In this document: piece after piece, positions 36,583 to 44,363 of the stretch | Position numbering within the stretch: position 1 is the stretch's first letter | Layout of the letters: every line of letters starts with the position of its first letter | Source: Sphaerotilus montanus | Lineage (GTDB): Bacteria; Pseudomonadota; Gammaproteobacteria; Burkholderiales; Burkholderiaceae_C | DNA: 64,000 nucleotides | Direction: 5' to 3' | Assembly (NCBI RefSeq): GCF_013410775.1 | Contig: NZ_JACCFH010000001.1 | Coordinates: 4,769,820-4,833,819, forward strand | Position numbers and translations under genes: made by a program | The notes under the pieces: model-generated | Told to the model about the DNA's origin: nothing | What the model saw: the letters and a program-made list of their open reading frames with translations, nothing else | Databases searched by the model: none

Positions 36583-38468
36583 CACTTGCCCGCCACCTTG
36601 GAGGCAGACTTCGGCAGCTTGAAGACCCAGTAGCTGCCGCCCTGCGTGACCTGCTTGGTCAGGTCGGCCATGTCACCACCCCACAGCGGCACGGCGCCAC
36701 CATAGCCCGACGACAGGCCGATGTACTGCTCGCCATCCTGTTCCCAGGTGATCGGCACCGACACCACGCCCGAGCCGGTCTGGAACTTCCACAGCTCCTT
36801 GCCATTCTTCGCGTCGAAGATCTTGATGAAGCCGTCTGACGTGCCCGTGACCAGCAGGCCGCCGGCGGTGGTCATCGTGCCGGCCCACAGCGGGAACTTC
36901 TCCTTCTGTTCCCAGGCGATCTTGCCGGTCTTCGGATCGATCGCGCGCAGCACGCCGACGTGGTCGTCGAACAGCCGCTTGATGCGGAAGCCCTGGCCGA
37001 GGTAGGCGGAGCCGGCCTTGTAGGTCAGGTTCTCGGTCCAGTAGTCCATCGCCCAGTGGTTGCCCGGGATGTAGAACAGGCCGGTGTCAGGGCTGTAGGA
37101 CATCGGCATCCAGTTCGTGCCACCCAGGAACGGCGGCGAGACGAACACCGACTTGCCCTTGTCGCCACCCGCCTCCGGCAGGGGCGGACGGTTGCCGGTC
37201 TCGATCGGGCGGCCGGTCTTCAGATCGAAGCCCTTGGCCCAGGTGATCCCGTCCACGAACGGCCATGCATTGATCAGCGAGGTCGGCTTGTTCGGGTAGC
37301 CCGCACCGGTGGCCAGCTTGGTCCGGTCGGTCACGAAGAAGAAGCCGTTGCGGTCGGCGTGTGCGCTGGCCTTGACCAGCTTGCCGTCCTTGTCCTTGTA
37401 CTCGAACAGCACCACCGAGTTGTTGCCCGAGAAGTCCCAGGCATCGTTCGGGGTGTGCTGGAAGAAGCCCTTGAGTTCGCCGGTCGTGGCGTCCACATAG
37501 GCCTGGCCCGAGGTGAACAGGCTGTCCCAGTTCTGCGGGTCGTCGCCTTCCTTGGTGCGCTTCCAGGTGTTCCACGGTGCGGGGTTGCCGGCACCGATGA
37601 CGATGGTGTTGGTTTCCGGGTCGAAGGCGGCCGACTGCCACGGTGCACCGCCACCGTGGTTCCAGGCGTCAACCAGCTTGCCTTCCTTGTCACGCGGCCA
37701 GCTCGGGGCCTTGGCGTCGCCGGTGGGCGTGCTGTCCTTGCCTTCGTTGCGCCCGATGTGGCCTTCGACCAGCGGGCGGGCCCAGACCTCGGCGCCCGTC
37801 TCCGGGTCGCGGGCGTACAGGTAACCGACCACGCCGAACTCGTCACCGGACGAGCCGTGGATCAGCAGCACGCGGCCGTTCTTTTCCTTCACGATCGTCG
37901 GCGCGCCGGTCATCGTGTAGCCGACCTTGTGATCGCCGAACTTCTCGTTCCAGACCACCTTGCCGGTGGCACGGTCGAGCGCGACCATGCGGGCATCCAG
38001 GGTTCCGAAATACACCTTGTCGCCGTAGATGGCCGGACCACGGTTGACCACGTCGCAGCAGGGACGGATGTCGTCGGGCAGGCGGTGCTCGTAGGACCAG
38101 AGCTGCTTGCCGGTCTTGGCGTCCAGCGCATGGAAGCGCGAGTACGAGCTGGTCACGTAGATCACGCCGTCATGCACCAGCGCCTGCGCCTCCTGGCCGC
38201 GCTGCTTCTCGCCACCGAAGGAGAAGCTCCACACGGGAACCAGCTGGTCGACGTTGCCGGTGTTGACTTGGCGCAGCGGGCTGTGGCGCTGGGTCTTCAG
38301 GCCCAGGCCATAGTTCAGCACGTCCTGACCGGTCTTGTGGTCGTTGGCGATGTCATCCCAAGTGACATTCTTGACGGCCATGGCGTTGGTAGCGCCGAAT
38401 GCGAGGGTGGTGGCAACGGCCAGTGCAACGGCGTGCCGAACGGGAACGTGGGGCTGTTTCAGGAACAT
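36582..38468 (-). CDS. exaA: Quinoprotein (PQQ-dependent) ethanol dehydrogenase, Ca-type
   Basis: This periplasmic enzyme oxidises primary alcohols to aldehydes with PQQ and passes electrons to cytochrome c550. The 628-residue protein has a signal peptide ending ATNAMA and an eight-bladed propeller. The adjacent-cysteine disulfide typical of the family is in DIRPCCDVVNRG. The catalytic aspartate lies in TPNDAWDFSGNN; the residue two places on is Ser rather than Asp, which argues for calcium rather than a lanthanide. HADRNGFFFVTDR and SGYGGAVPLWGGDM are also characteristic of ExaA/QedA. It is followed by the coupled pentapeptide and cytochrome genes, and is divergent from its probable regulators. 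No PQQ biosynthesis genes are in the window. Confidence 0.94.
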   Translation of the reverse strand: MFLKQPHVPVRHAVALAVATTLAFGATNAMAVKNVTWDDIANDHKTGQDVLNYGLGLKTQRHSPLRQVNTGNVDQLVPVWSFSFGGEKQRGQEAQALVHDGVIYVTSSYSRFHALDAKTGKQLWSYEHRLPDDIRPCCDVVNRGPAIYGDKVYFGTLDARMVALDRATGKVVWNEKFGDHKVGYTMTGAPTIVKEKNGRVLLIHGSSGDEFGVVGYLYARDPETGAEVWARPLVEGHIGRNEGKDSTPTGDAKAPSWPRDKEGKLVDAWNHGGGAPWQSAAFDPETNTIVIGAGNPAPWNTWKRTKEGDDPQNWDSLFTSGQAYVDATTGELKGFFQHTPNDAWDFSGNNSVVLFEYKDKDGKLVKASAHADRNGFFFVTDRTKLATGAGYPNKPTSLINAWPFVDGITWAKGFDLKTGRPIETGNRPPLPEAGGDKGKSVFVSPPFLGGTNWMPMSYSPDTGLFYIPGNHWAMDYWTENLTYKAGSAYLGQGFRIKRLFDDHVGVLRAIDPKTGKIAWEQKEKFPLWAGTMTTAGGLLVTGTSDGFIKIFDAKNGKELWKFQTGSGVVSVPITWEQDGEQYIGLSSGYGGAVPLWGGDMADLTKQVTQGGSYWVFKLPKSASKVAGK

Positions 38469-38524
38469 GGACTGTCTCCTCGTTGTAGGTGCAGCCAGTC
38501 TAGAAATCAGCTTCGTCGCTGTAT

Positions 38525-38561
38525 CGGGAGTTGCTCCCGCACAAGACGGGAAGCGTTCCCG
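38525..38561. promoter_or_regulatory. Two tandem 15-bp dyads, candidate response-regulator operator
   Basis: CGGGAGTTGCTCCCG (38525-38539) and CGGGAAGCGTTCCCG (38547-38561) are both perfect inverted repeats with a 3-base centre, spaced 22 bp centre to centre, which is two helical turns. They fit CGGGARNNGYTCCCG. They lie 57-93 bp upstream of exaA and 72-108 bp upstream of the divergent response-regulator gene, where an activator of the locus would bind. Confidence 0.6.
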
Positions 38562-38632
38562 GCTCGCTTCATGCATTCAGGAACGGGTTTTGCTTTGTTT
38601 TGGTACACAACCAACAACGCGGAGACAAACGC

Positions 38633-39268
38633 ATGATCCGGATACTGCTGCTGGACGACCACGCGGTGGTACGGGCGGGCTATCGCCAGCTCATCGACGC
38701 CGAAGCCGACATGCAGGTGGCCGCCGAAGCCAGCACCTCGGCCCAGGCGTGTGAACTCATCCGCCAGCAGGAGATTGATGTCGCCGTGGTGGATCTGAGC
38801 CTGAAAGGGGACAGTGGTCTGGAGGCCATCCGCCGACTGCGCGAGCGCCAACCCGATCTGAAGGTGCTGATCTTCACGATGCACGCCCAGGAAAGCTACG
38901 CGCTGCAGGCGTTGCGGGCCGGCGCGCTGGGCTACCTCACCAAGGACAGCGACCCGGAAGACATGCTGGATGCGTTGCGCCAGGTCGCCCGCGGACGGCG
39001 TGTTTTTTCCGGCGAGATCGCGCAGGCCTTGCTCAGCGACGTGGCACGCGCCGGCCAAGGCGACCTGCTGGACCGACTCACCCCTCGCGAGTTCGACGTG
39101 CTGCGCCTGGTCACCTCTGGCGAAACCATTGGCGAGATCGCCCAGGCCCTGCACATCAGCGAAAAGACCGTGTTCAACACCATGTCGCTGGTGCGTCAGA
39201 AGCTGGATGTTCGCAGTGATTTCAAGCTGCTGCGTCTCGCGGTGGAACAAGGGTTGGTACAGCTCTGA
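38633..39268 (+). CDS. NarL/LuxR-family response regulator (AgmR/ExaE-like)
   Basis: This 211-residue regulator has a receiver domain (ILLLDDHAVVRAGYRQ; phospho-Asp in AVVDLSLKGDSG; lysine in GYLTKDSDPED) and a C-terminal LuxR helix-turn-helix (LTPREFDVLRLVTSGETIGE and onward). The ATG at 38633 begins the first beta strand. Divergent from exaA and upstream of a kinase gene (10-base gap), it is the likely activator of the quinoprotein operon, by analogy to AgmR/ExaE. The tandem dyads in the shared promoter region are its candidate target. Confidence 0.9.
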   Translation: MIRILLLDDHAVVRAGYRQLIDAEADMQVAAEASTSAQACELIRQQEIDVAVVDLSLKGDSGLEAIRRLRERQPDLKVLIFTMHAQESYALQALRAGALGYLTKDSDPEDMLDALRQVARGRRVFSGEIAQALLSDVARAGQGDLLDRLTPREFDVLRLVTSGETIGEIAQALHISEKTVFNTMSLVRQKLDVRSDFKLLRLAVEQGLVQL

Positions 39269-39277
39269 GGGTTTGCC

Positions 39278-40738
39278 ATGAAGAGGAAAACCCCGCTGGA
39301 TCTGCCACGTCTGGTGATGCGGCGGGCCATCCTGGTCGGGCTGCTGACCGTGGTGCTGGCGCTGCTGGTCGGTCTGTACCGGGCACAGGACGCGATCGAC
39401 GACGAGGTGGAAGCCGCCATGACGCTGGCAGCGATCGTGGCGCGCCTGGGGACGCTCTCGACCGTGGATGACGCCAACGCCATCGAGTCGCTGCGGTCGC
39501 TCCAGGCCGACGGCCGGCTGCGCCACCTCGAACTGGAACTCCACACGGCCGATGCACGGCTGCTGTTGAGCCCACCCCCTGACCCTGCGGCCTCGGCACT
39601 GCTTGACGGCCTCGCGCAATGGCACCGGCGCCTGCTGTCCTCACCCGACAAGCGCAGCGTGTCCTGGCCTGTCGCGCGGCCGTCCGGCCCACCATGGACC
39701 GCCACGCTGCACGCCTCGTCCGAAGGCGAGCGCCGTGAAGCCATCGCGGACCTGGCGGGCATCTTCGTGGTCCTGCTCGGGGGCATTGCCGGGCTGCTGC
39801 TGGTGATGCGCTGGAACATGCGGCGGGCATTCATCCCCCTGGCGGAGCTGCTGGACGCGATCGGTGGCATCGAGCGGCAGGCGCTGGACCCCGTGCGGCG
39901 CTTGCCGACCATGCCGATCCGCGAACTGGAGTCGATCGCCATGGCCTTGCGCCACCTCGCCGAGGGACTGGAGCAGGCAGAAACGCGGCGCCGGCTGCTG
40001 AGCCAGAAAGTGCTCACCCTTCAGGAAGACGAGCGGGCACGGCTGGCGCGCGAACTGCACGACGAGTTCGGTCAGCGACTGACGGCCCTGCGTTTCGATG
40101 CTGCCTGGCTGGCCCGTCAGGTGGCCGACCGGCCAGAGTTGCTCTCGGTGGTCCAGGGCATGTCGGCCCGCTGCGGTGAAGTGCAGCGGGACATCCGGCA
40201 ACTGCTGGTGCAACTGCGGCCGTTCGGCCCGGCCGGCGAGGGCCGCGATCCCGGCACCTTGCCACTGGAACGGCTGGTGTCGATGCTCGAAGCCCTGGTC
40301 CGGAGCTGGCAAGACACCCGCACCGGCACCACCTGCACGCTGACTCTGGACACAGCGTCCGCCAAGAGCGAAAGTGCGACCGAAATGGAGCTGCCACGCG
40401 ATCTGGCCTTGGCCGTGTACCGGATCAGCCAGGAGGCGCTGACCAACGCAGCCCGCCACGCGCAGGCACGACATGTCGAACTGTCCATGCGGCTGGTCAT
40501 GTCCCCCGGGGACCGCGCCCGCGGCTGGCTGCATTGGTCGGTGAGCGATGACGGTGTCGGTCTGGGCCAGCCCACCGCCGCCCTCCAGCGCGGCAATGGG
40601 CTGGGTGGCATGCAGGAGCGGGTCTGGGCCCAGTCCGGCCAGTGGCGGATACTGCCCGGCACCACGGATCGCCCGGGCCTGACCCTGCAAGCCTGCCTGC
40701 CTGTGAATCAACCCCACGACGCCCCCTGCCCACCATGA
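39278..40738 (+). CDS. Membrane sensor histidine kinase, NarX/HisKA_3 type
   Basis: This is a 486-residue kinase. Two membrane segments (about residues 15-37 and 150-172) bracket a short periplasmic domain of about 110 residues, followed by a HAMP-like linker and the dimerisation/phosphoacceptor region LARELHDEFGQRLTALRFDA with the histidine in RELHDE. The C-terminal HATPase has YRISQEALTNAARHAQA and VSDDGVGLG. It lies between two response regulators; the second overlaps its stop codon by four bases (ATGA). It probably senses a signal linked to alcohol oxidation, but no ligand can be inferred. Confidence 0.9.
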   Translation: MKRKTPLDLPRLVMRRAILVGLLTVVLALLVGLYRAQDAIDDEVEAAMTLAAIVARLGTLSTVDDANAIESLRSLQADGRLRHLELELHTADARLLLSPPPDPAASALLDGLAQWHRRLLSSPDKRSVSWPVARPSGPPWTATLHASSEGERREAIADLAGIFVVLLGGIAGLLLVMRWNMRRAFIPLAELLDAIGGIERQALDPVRRLPTMPIRELESIAMALRHLAEGLEQAETRRRLLSQKVLTLQEDERARLARELHDEFGQRLTALRFDAAWLARQVADRPELLSVVQGMSARCGEVQRDIRQLLVQLRPFGPAGEGRDPGTLPLERLVSMLEALVRSWQDTRTGTTCTLTLDTASAKSESATEMELPRDLALAVYRISQEALTNAARHAQARHVELSMRLVMSPGDRARGWLHWSVSDDGVGLGQPTAALQRGNGLGGMQERVWAQSGQWRILPGTTDRPGLTLQACLPVNQPHDAPCPP

Positions 40739-41376
40739 CCCCCCTTCACCCACTGCGGCTGGCCATTGCCGACGACCATGCGATCGTCCGGATGGGTTAC
40801 CGGCGCCTGCTGGAAGACGAGCCCGGCCTGCGCGTGGTGGCCGAATACAGCGATGCCGACAGCGCCTGGGCGGATCTGTCCCGACGACCTGATGGCGACA
40901 TCGACCTGCTGATCCTTGATCTGTCGATGCCTGGCCGCAGCGGGCTGGAGTTGCTGCTGCAACTGCGCACCGAACGCCCGGCGCTGAAAGTGCTCATCTC
41001 CACGATGCACGACACCGAGGCCTTGCGGGCGCAGTGCCTGCGGGCAGGTGCGGTCGGGCTGGTCGGCAAGAGCAGCGACCCGGACTGCCTGCTCGACGCC
41101 GTGCGGCGGGTCGCGCGCAGCCATCTCCCGGGGGAGACCGCCGTCCCGGTGTCGCAGCGGCGGGCCGACCTGCCCGGCCACCACACGCTGACGCTGCGCG
41201 AACACGACGCGCTGATGGGCCTGCTGCGCGGCTGGACGCTCGACCAGATCGCCGCCGAGATGGGCGTGTCGGACAAGACCGTGTCCAACTACCAGACCCT
41301 GATCCGGCAGAAGCTCGGCGTGAACACCGCCGTCGAGCTGATGCGCTACGGGCAGGCGCACGGGCTGATTCCCTGA
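40735..41376 (+). CDS. NarL/LuxR-family response regulator, second in the exa locus
   Basis: This 213-residue regulator's ATG overlaps the kinase stop, so it is the probable cognate partner of the kinase. The receiver domain (RLAIADDHAIVRMGYRRLL, phospho-Asp in LILDLSMPGRSG, lysine in GLVGKSSDPD) is followed by a LuxR-type HTH (LTLREHDALMGLLRGWTLDQ and IAAEMGVSDKTVSNY). It is clearly paralogous to the regulator at 38633. Having two regulators for one kinase suggests branching or a phosphorelay arrangement. Confidence 0.9.
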   Translation: MTPLHPLRLAIADDHAIVRMGYRRLLEDEPGLRVVAEYSDADSAWADLSRRPDGDIDLLILDLSMPGRSGLELLLQLRTERPALKVLISTMHDTEALRAQCLRAGAVGLVGKSSDPDCLLDAVRRVARSHLPGETAVPVSQRRADLPGHHTLTLREHDALMGLLRGWTLDQIAAEMGVSDKTVSNYQTLIRQKLGVNTAVELMRYGQAHGLIP

Positions 41377-41444
41377 GGAACCCATGCGCTGGTTTCCTGT
41401 GGCGTCAGAGGGCCGGGGCGCCTCTTCACAACCCGCACGACCGC

Positions 41445-42152
41445 TCAGTCCTCCCGGACGCTGACCTCGAACGTCACCTGCACCTCGTCCGACCCGCTGG
41501 CCTGGCACTTGAAGCGCCGGGCCGCCTGCGTGACGAGGCGGTGGTATTCCTTCGGACCGGACAGCGGCGTGACCTCGACGATCTGGCTGCCGCGCACCAG
41601 CATGCGCACGCGCACGACGCCCGTGATGCCGTAGCGGTCGTAGGCACCGTCCATCGTGCTGCGGACGATGTCGGCATAACCCGGACAGGCCAGCCCGACT
41701 TCGATCCGGGACGGGGGAGCGGGCGGCGCCGGGGGAGCGGGAGGGGCCGGCGGCGCGGGCGGTGGAGGCGGCCTGATCTCGACCTGCTTCGGCGGCGGCT
41801 CGGCCTGCACCGCCTGGATCGCGGGCGCGGGTGGTGTCGGCGCCGGGGTCACCTCGGGCGGGGGCACATAGGCCTTGGGCGCGGGGGCCGGCGGGGGCGG
41901 CGGAGCATCCCGCAGCTTCACGACCTTCGGTGGCTCGGGGGGCGGCGGTGGAGGGGGTGGCGGAGGCGGAGGTCTGACCTCGTCGATGATCGCCACCTCG
42001 ACCGGCTGGCGCACGACGTCCAGCGCCTTGCGCGCCAGCCCCGACACCAGCGCCCAGCCGACCAGCACATGCAGCCCGACCACGACCCCTGCACCCACCC
42101 AGCGCGGCGTGCCCGTCTTCGTGTCGAACTCTGGCAGGCTGCCCGGCCTCAC
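41445..42152 (-). CDS. tonB: TonB energy-transducing protein
   Basis: TonB couples the inner-membrane proton motive force to outer-membrane receptors. The GTG at 42152 (overlapping the exbD stop as GTGA, with a GGGGAG ribosome-binding site) gives 235 residues. After one membrane anchor (VGLHVLVGWALVSGLA) come a very long Pro-rich periplasmic span with runs of twelve and more prolines, and a C-terminal TonB domain (GVVRVRMLVRGSQIVEVTPL). The run is the last gene of an exbB-exbD-exbD-tonB cluster and the 3' end of the copper island. Confidence 0.9.
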   Translation of the reverse strand: MRPGSLPEFDTKTGTPRWVGAGVVVGLHVLVGWALVSGLARKALDVVRQPVEVAIIDEVRPPPPPPPPPPPPEPPKVVKLRDAPPPPPAPAPKAYVPPPEVTPAPTPPAPAIQAVQAEPPPKQVEIRPPPPPAPPAPPAPPAPPAPPSRIEVGLACPGYADIVRSTMDGAYDRYGITGVVRVRMLVRGSQIVEVTPLSGPKEYHRLVTQAARRFKCQASGSDEVQVTFEVSVRED

Positions 42153-42586
42153 TGGAACTGCTCCCCGCCGACCACGCCGAGCTTGCGCAAGCCGAGTTTC
42201 TGCGCGGACACCATCACCGATGCAAACGTGTCGTAGCGCGACCGGGCATCCGGGCGGATGTGGATCTCGGGCGGCTCGGCCTGGGCCGCCGCGGCCTTCA
42301 GCTTGTCTTCGAGCGCCGCCCGGTCCGGCAGCGCCACACCTTGCCAATACACGACGTTGGCCGGATCGATGTCGATCTTCACCACCTCGGGCGGCACGGC
42401 GTTGACCGGCGGTTTCCCGGTCGGCAGGTTCAGGTCGGTCGAGTGCAGCTGGATCGGAATCGTGATGATCAGCATCACCAGCAGCACCAGCATCACGTCG
42501 ATCAGCGGCGTGGTGTTGATCTCCATGATGGGCTCGGGATCGCTCCCGGGGGTGAGCCCGTCGCCGGGGCCGAGGTTCATCGCCAT
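42149..42586 (-). CDS. exbD: ExbD/TolR-family biopolymer transport protein (second copy)
   Basis: This is a 145-residue proton-channel component of the TonB motor. The motif PIMEINTTPLIDVMLVLLVM places the essential aspartate in the single membrane helix, followed by a periplasmic domain (VVYWQGVALPDRAALEDKLK). It overlaps tonB by four bases. It resembles the preceding exbD gene in the helix but diverges in the periplasmic part, so it is an older paralogue rather than a recent duplicate. Confidence 0.92.
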   Translation of the reverse strand: MAMNLGPGDGLTPGSDPEPIMEINTTPLIDVMLVLLVMLIITIPIQLHSTDLNLPTGKPPVNAVPPEVVKIDIDPANVVYWQGVALPDRAALEDKLKAAAAQAEPPEIHIRPDARSRYDTFASVMVSAQKLGLRKLGVVGGEQFQ

Positions 42587-42621
42587 GGTGGTCTTCTGCC
42601 TGCTCTCGACTGGATCTCGAC

Positions 42622-43056
42622 TCAGTTCAGCGCTGGTGGCTCGGTGATGAACGACACCCGCGCGATGCCCGCCCGCTGACACGCCAGCACCACCCGTCCG
42701 ACCGGTGCATACGCCGCCGAACGATCGCCACGGATGTGGACCTCGGGCTGCGGCGACTGCACCGAGACCGTCTTCAGCCGGTCCACGAGCGCCTCGGCGT
42801 TCGGCAGCGGGGTGTCGTGCCAGTAGACCACCCCCTGCGCATCGACCGAGAGCACGATGTTCTCCGGCTTGCTTTGCCGCGGGTTCAGTCGCTCCTGCGG
42901 CAGATCGACCTTGATCGACGTGGTCACGACCGGAATCGTGATCAGGAAGATGATCAGCAGCACCAGCATCACGTCGACCAGCGGCGTGGTGTTGATGGTG
43001 GCCATCACCTCGTCGTCGCCTGCGGGCGCGTCGAACGGGCCGGGCGGCAGTGCCAT
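42622..43056 (-). CDS. exbD: ExbD/TolR-family biopolymer transport protein (first copy)
   Basis: This 144-residue ExbD has the helix motif MATINTTPLVDVMLVLLIIF and the channel aspartate, then a periplasmic domain with PEVHIRGDRSAAYAPVGRVV. The ATG at 43056 directly follows the exbB stop. Two exbD genes in tandem occur in several beta- and gammaproteobacterial TonB systems and may form a heteromeric ExbD dimer. Confidence 0.92.
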   Translation of the reverse strand: MALPPGPFDAPAGDDEVMATINTTPLVDVMLVLLIIFLITIPVVTTSIKVDLPQERLNPRQSKPENIVLSVDAQGVVYWHDTPLPNAEALVDRLKTVSVQSPQPEVHIRGDRSAAYAPVGRVVLACQRAGIARVSFITEPPALN

Positions 43057-43057
43057 G

Positions 43058-43795
43058 TCAGCCCTTGGACGGCGAGGCGGGGGAAGACTTCGCCGACGCC
43101 TGCGCCAGCAGCACCGCATGCAGGTCTGCCGCGAAGCCGCGCACCTCGTCCATCACCGCCTTGTTGCGCCGCACCAGCCAGTTGTAGCCCAGCACCGCCG
43201 GCACCGCGACCGCCAGCCCGATGGCGGTCATGATCAGCGCCTCGCCCACCGGCCCGGCCACCTTGTCGATGCTGGCCTGCCCCGCGACACCGATGGCGGT
43301 GAGCGCGTGGTAGATGCCCCAGACGGTGCCGAACAGGCCGACGAACGGCGCCGTCGAGCCGACGGTGGCCAGGAACGCCAGGCCGTTCTGCAGCCGGCCC
43401 TGCACCCGCTCGATCGCGCGCTGGATCGACATCGTGATCCAGGTGTTCAGGTCGATCTGGCCGAGCAGGCCGGCGTGCTTGACAGAGGCGTCCGCACCCG
43501 CCTGGGCGATGAAGCGGAACGGGCTGCCGGTGGCGAGCGTGTCCACGCCCTGCGCGACACTGGCCGCCGTCCAGAACGCTTCGGTCGCCTTCGCCTGGGC
43601 CAGCATGCGCTGCTGCTCGATCCACTTGACGACCAGCAGATACCAGCTCCCGGCCGACATGACCACCAGGATCAGCAGGACGGTCCTGGCGACGAGGTCC
43701 GAGCCGCTCCAGAGGGCGGCCAGGCCGTAGGGGTTGCTTGCATCCACCGAATGCTCTCCAGAGTGCTGTACGAAACCGGCGGGACTATAGGTCAT
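43058..43795 (-). CDS. exbB: ExbB/MotA/TolQ-family proton channel protein
   Basis: ExbB forms the pentameric inner-membrane channel that powers TonB. The 245-residue frame has three membrane segments (around residues 33-53, about 150-172 and 190-212), with VGLFGTVWGIYHALTAIG and GPVGEALIMTAIGLAVAVPA carrying the conserved polar channel residues. The ATG at 43795 or a GTG at 43747 (VDASNPYGLAALW) may start it. It is the first gene of the energiser cluster, downstream of the copper chaperone gene on the same strand. Confidence 0.93.
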   Translation of the reverse strand: MTYSPAGFVQHSGEHSVDASNPYGLAALWSGSDLVARTVLLILVVMSAGSWYLLVVKWIEQQRMLAQAKATEAFWTAASVAQGVDTLATGSPFRFIAQAGADASVKHAGLLGQIDLNTWITMSIQRAIERVQGRLQNGLAFLATVGSTAPFVGLFGTVWGIYHALTAIGVAGQASIDKVAGPVGEALIMTAIGLAVAVPAVLGYNWLVRRNKAVMDEVRGFAADLHAVLLAQASAKSSPASPSKG

Positions 43796-43825
43796 CCACC
43801 GGGTCCACCGGCCGGCCGGGTCCGG

Positions 43826-44302
43826 TCAATGCTGGTGCTGCTGCGCGGCCGGCATGGCGTTCAGCGCCCGGACCTCGGCGCTGACCTCCACCTGGATGCG
43901 CTTCTTGTCCTTGCCTTCGAGCACCAGCGTCAGCGGCACCTTGTCACCCGCGTTCAGCGGCTTGACCACGTCGATCAGCATGACGTGGTAGCCACCCGGC
44001 TTCAGCTCCAGCGTCTTGCCCGGGACGAGGTCCAGACCGGGCACCGCCTGCATCATCATGCGGTCCCCTTCCATGCGCATCTCGTGGATCTCGACGATCT
44101 TGGCCGCGCCGGACCTGGCCTCGACCAGCCGCACCGCCTCGGTGGTGCTCAGTTGCATGAACGCGCCAGTGGCCTTCTGGCTCGCCACGGTGCCGCGGAC
44201 CCAGGGCTCCTTGACCGTCACCTGGGCATGGGCGGCCGTGGCGCTGGCCAGGGTCAGTGCTGCGCAGAACAGGGTGTTCAGGATCGAGCGGGGAAACTTC
44301 AT
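43826..44302 (-). CDS. Periplasmic copper chaperone PCu(A)C
   Basis: This periplasmic protein binds Cu(I) and delivers it to the Cu(A) or Cu(B) site of cytochrome oxidase. The 158-residue precursor has a signal peptide ending TAAHAQ. The copper-binding pattern is visible as EIHEMRMEGDRMMMQ followed by GGYHVMLIDV, i.e. His and Met ligands in H-M-x10-M-x21-H-x-M-like order. A His-rich tail (QQHQH) could bind extra copper. It is encoded between the PfpI-like gene and exbB on the same strand. A second PCu(A)C gene lies at 54582. Confidence 0.92.
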   Translation of the reverse strand: MKFPRSILNTLFCAALTLASATAAHAQVTVKEPWVRGTVASQKATGAFMQLSTTEAVRLVEARSGAAKIVEIHEMRMEGDRMMMQAVPGLDLVPGKTLELKPGGYHVMLIDVVKPLNAGDKVPLTLVLEGKDKKRIQVEVSAEVRALNAMPAAQQHQH

Positions 44303-44363
44303 GGGGAACTCCTTCAGGTAAAAATTCAGGCAGAAATCAAGGCAGACATTCGGGACATTCGGG

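Noticed and set aside
36582..38468. Lanthanide-dependent XoxF-type methanol dehydrogenase
   Set aside because: The catalytic loop WDFSGNN has Ser where XoxF has the extra Asp, and CC disulfide and overall motifs match ExaA ethanol dehydrogenase.
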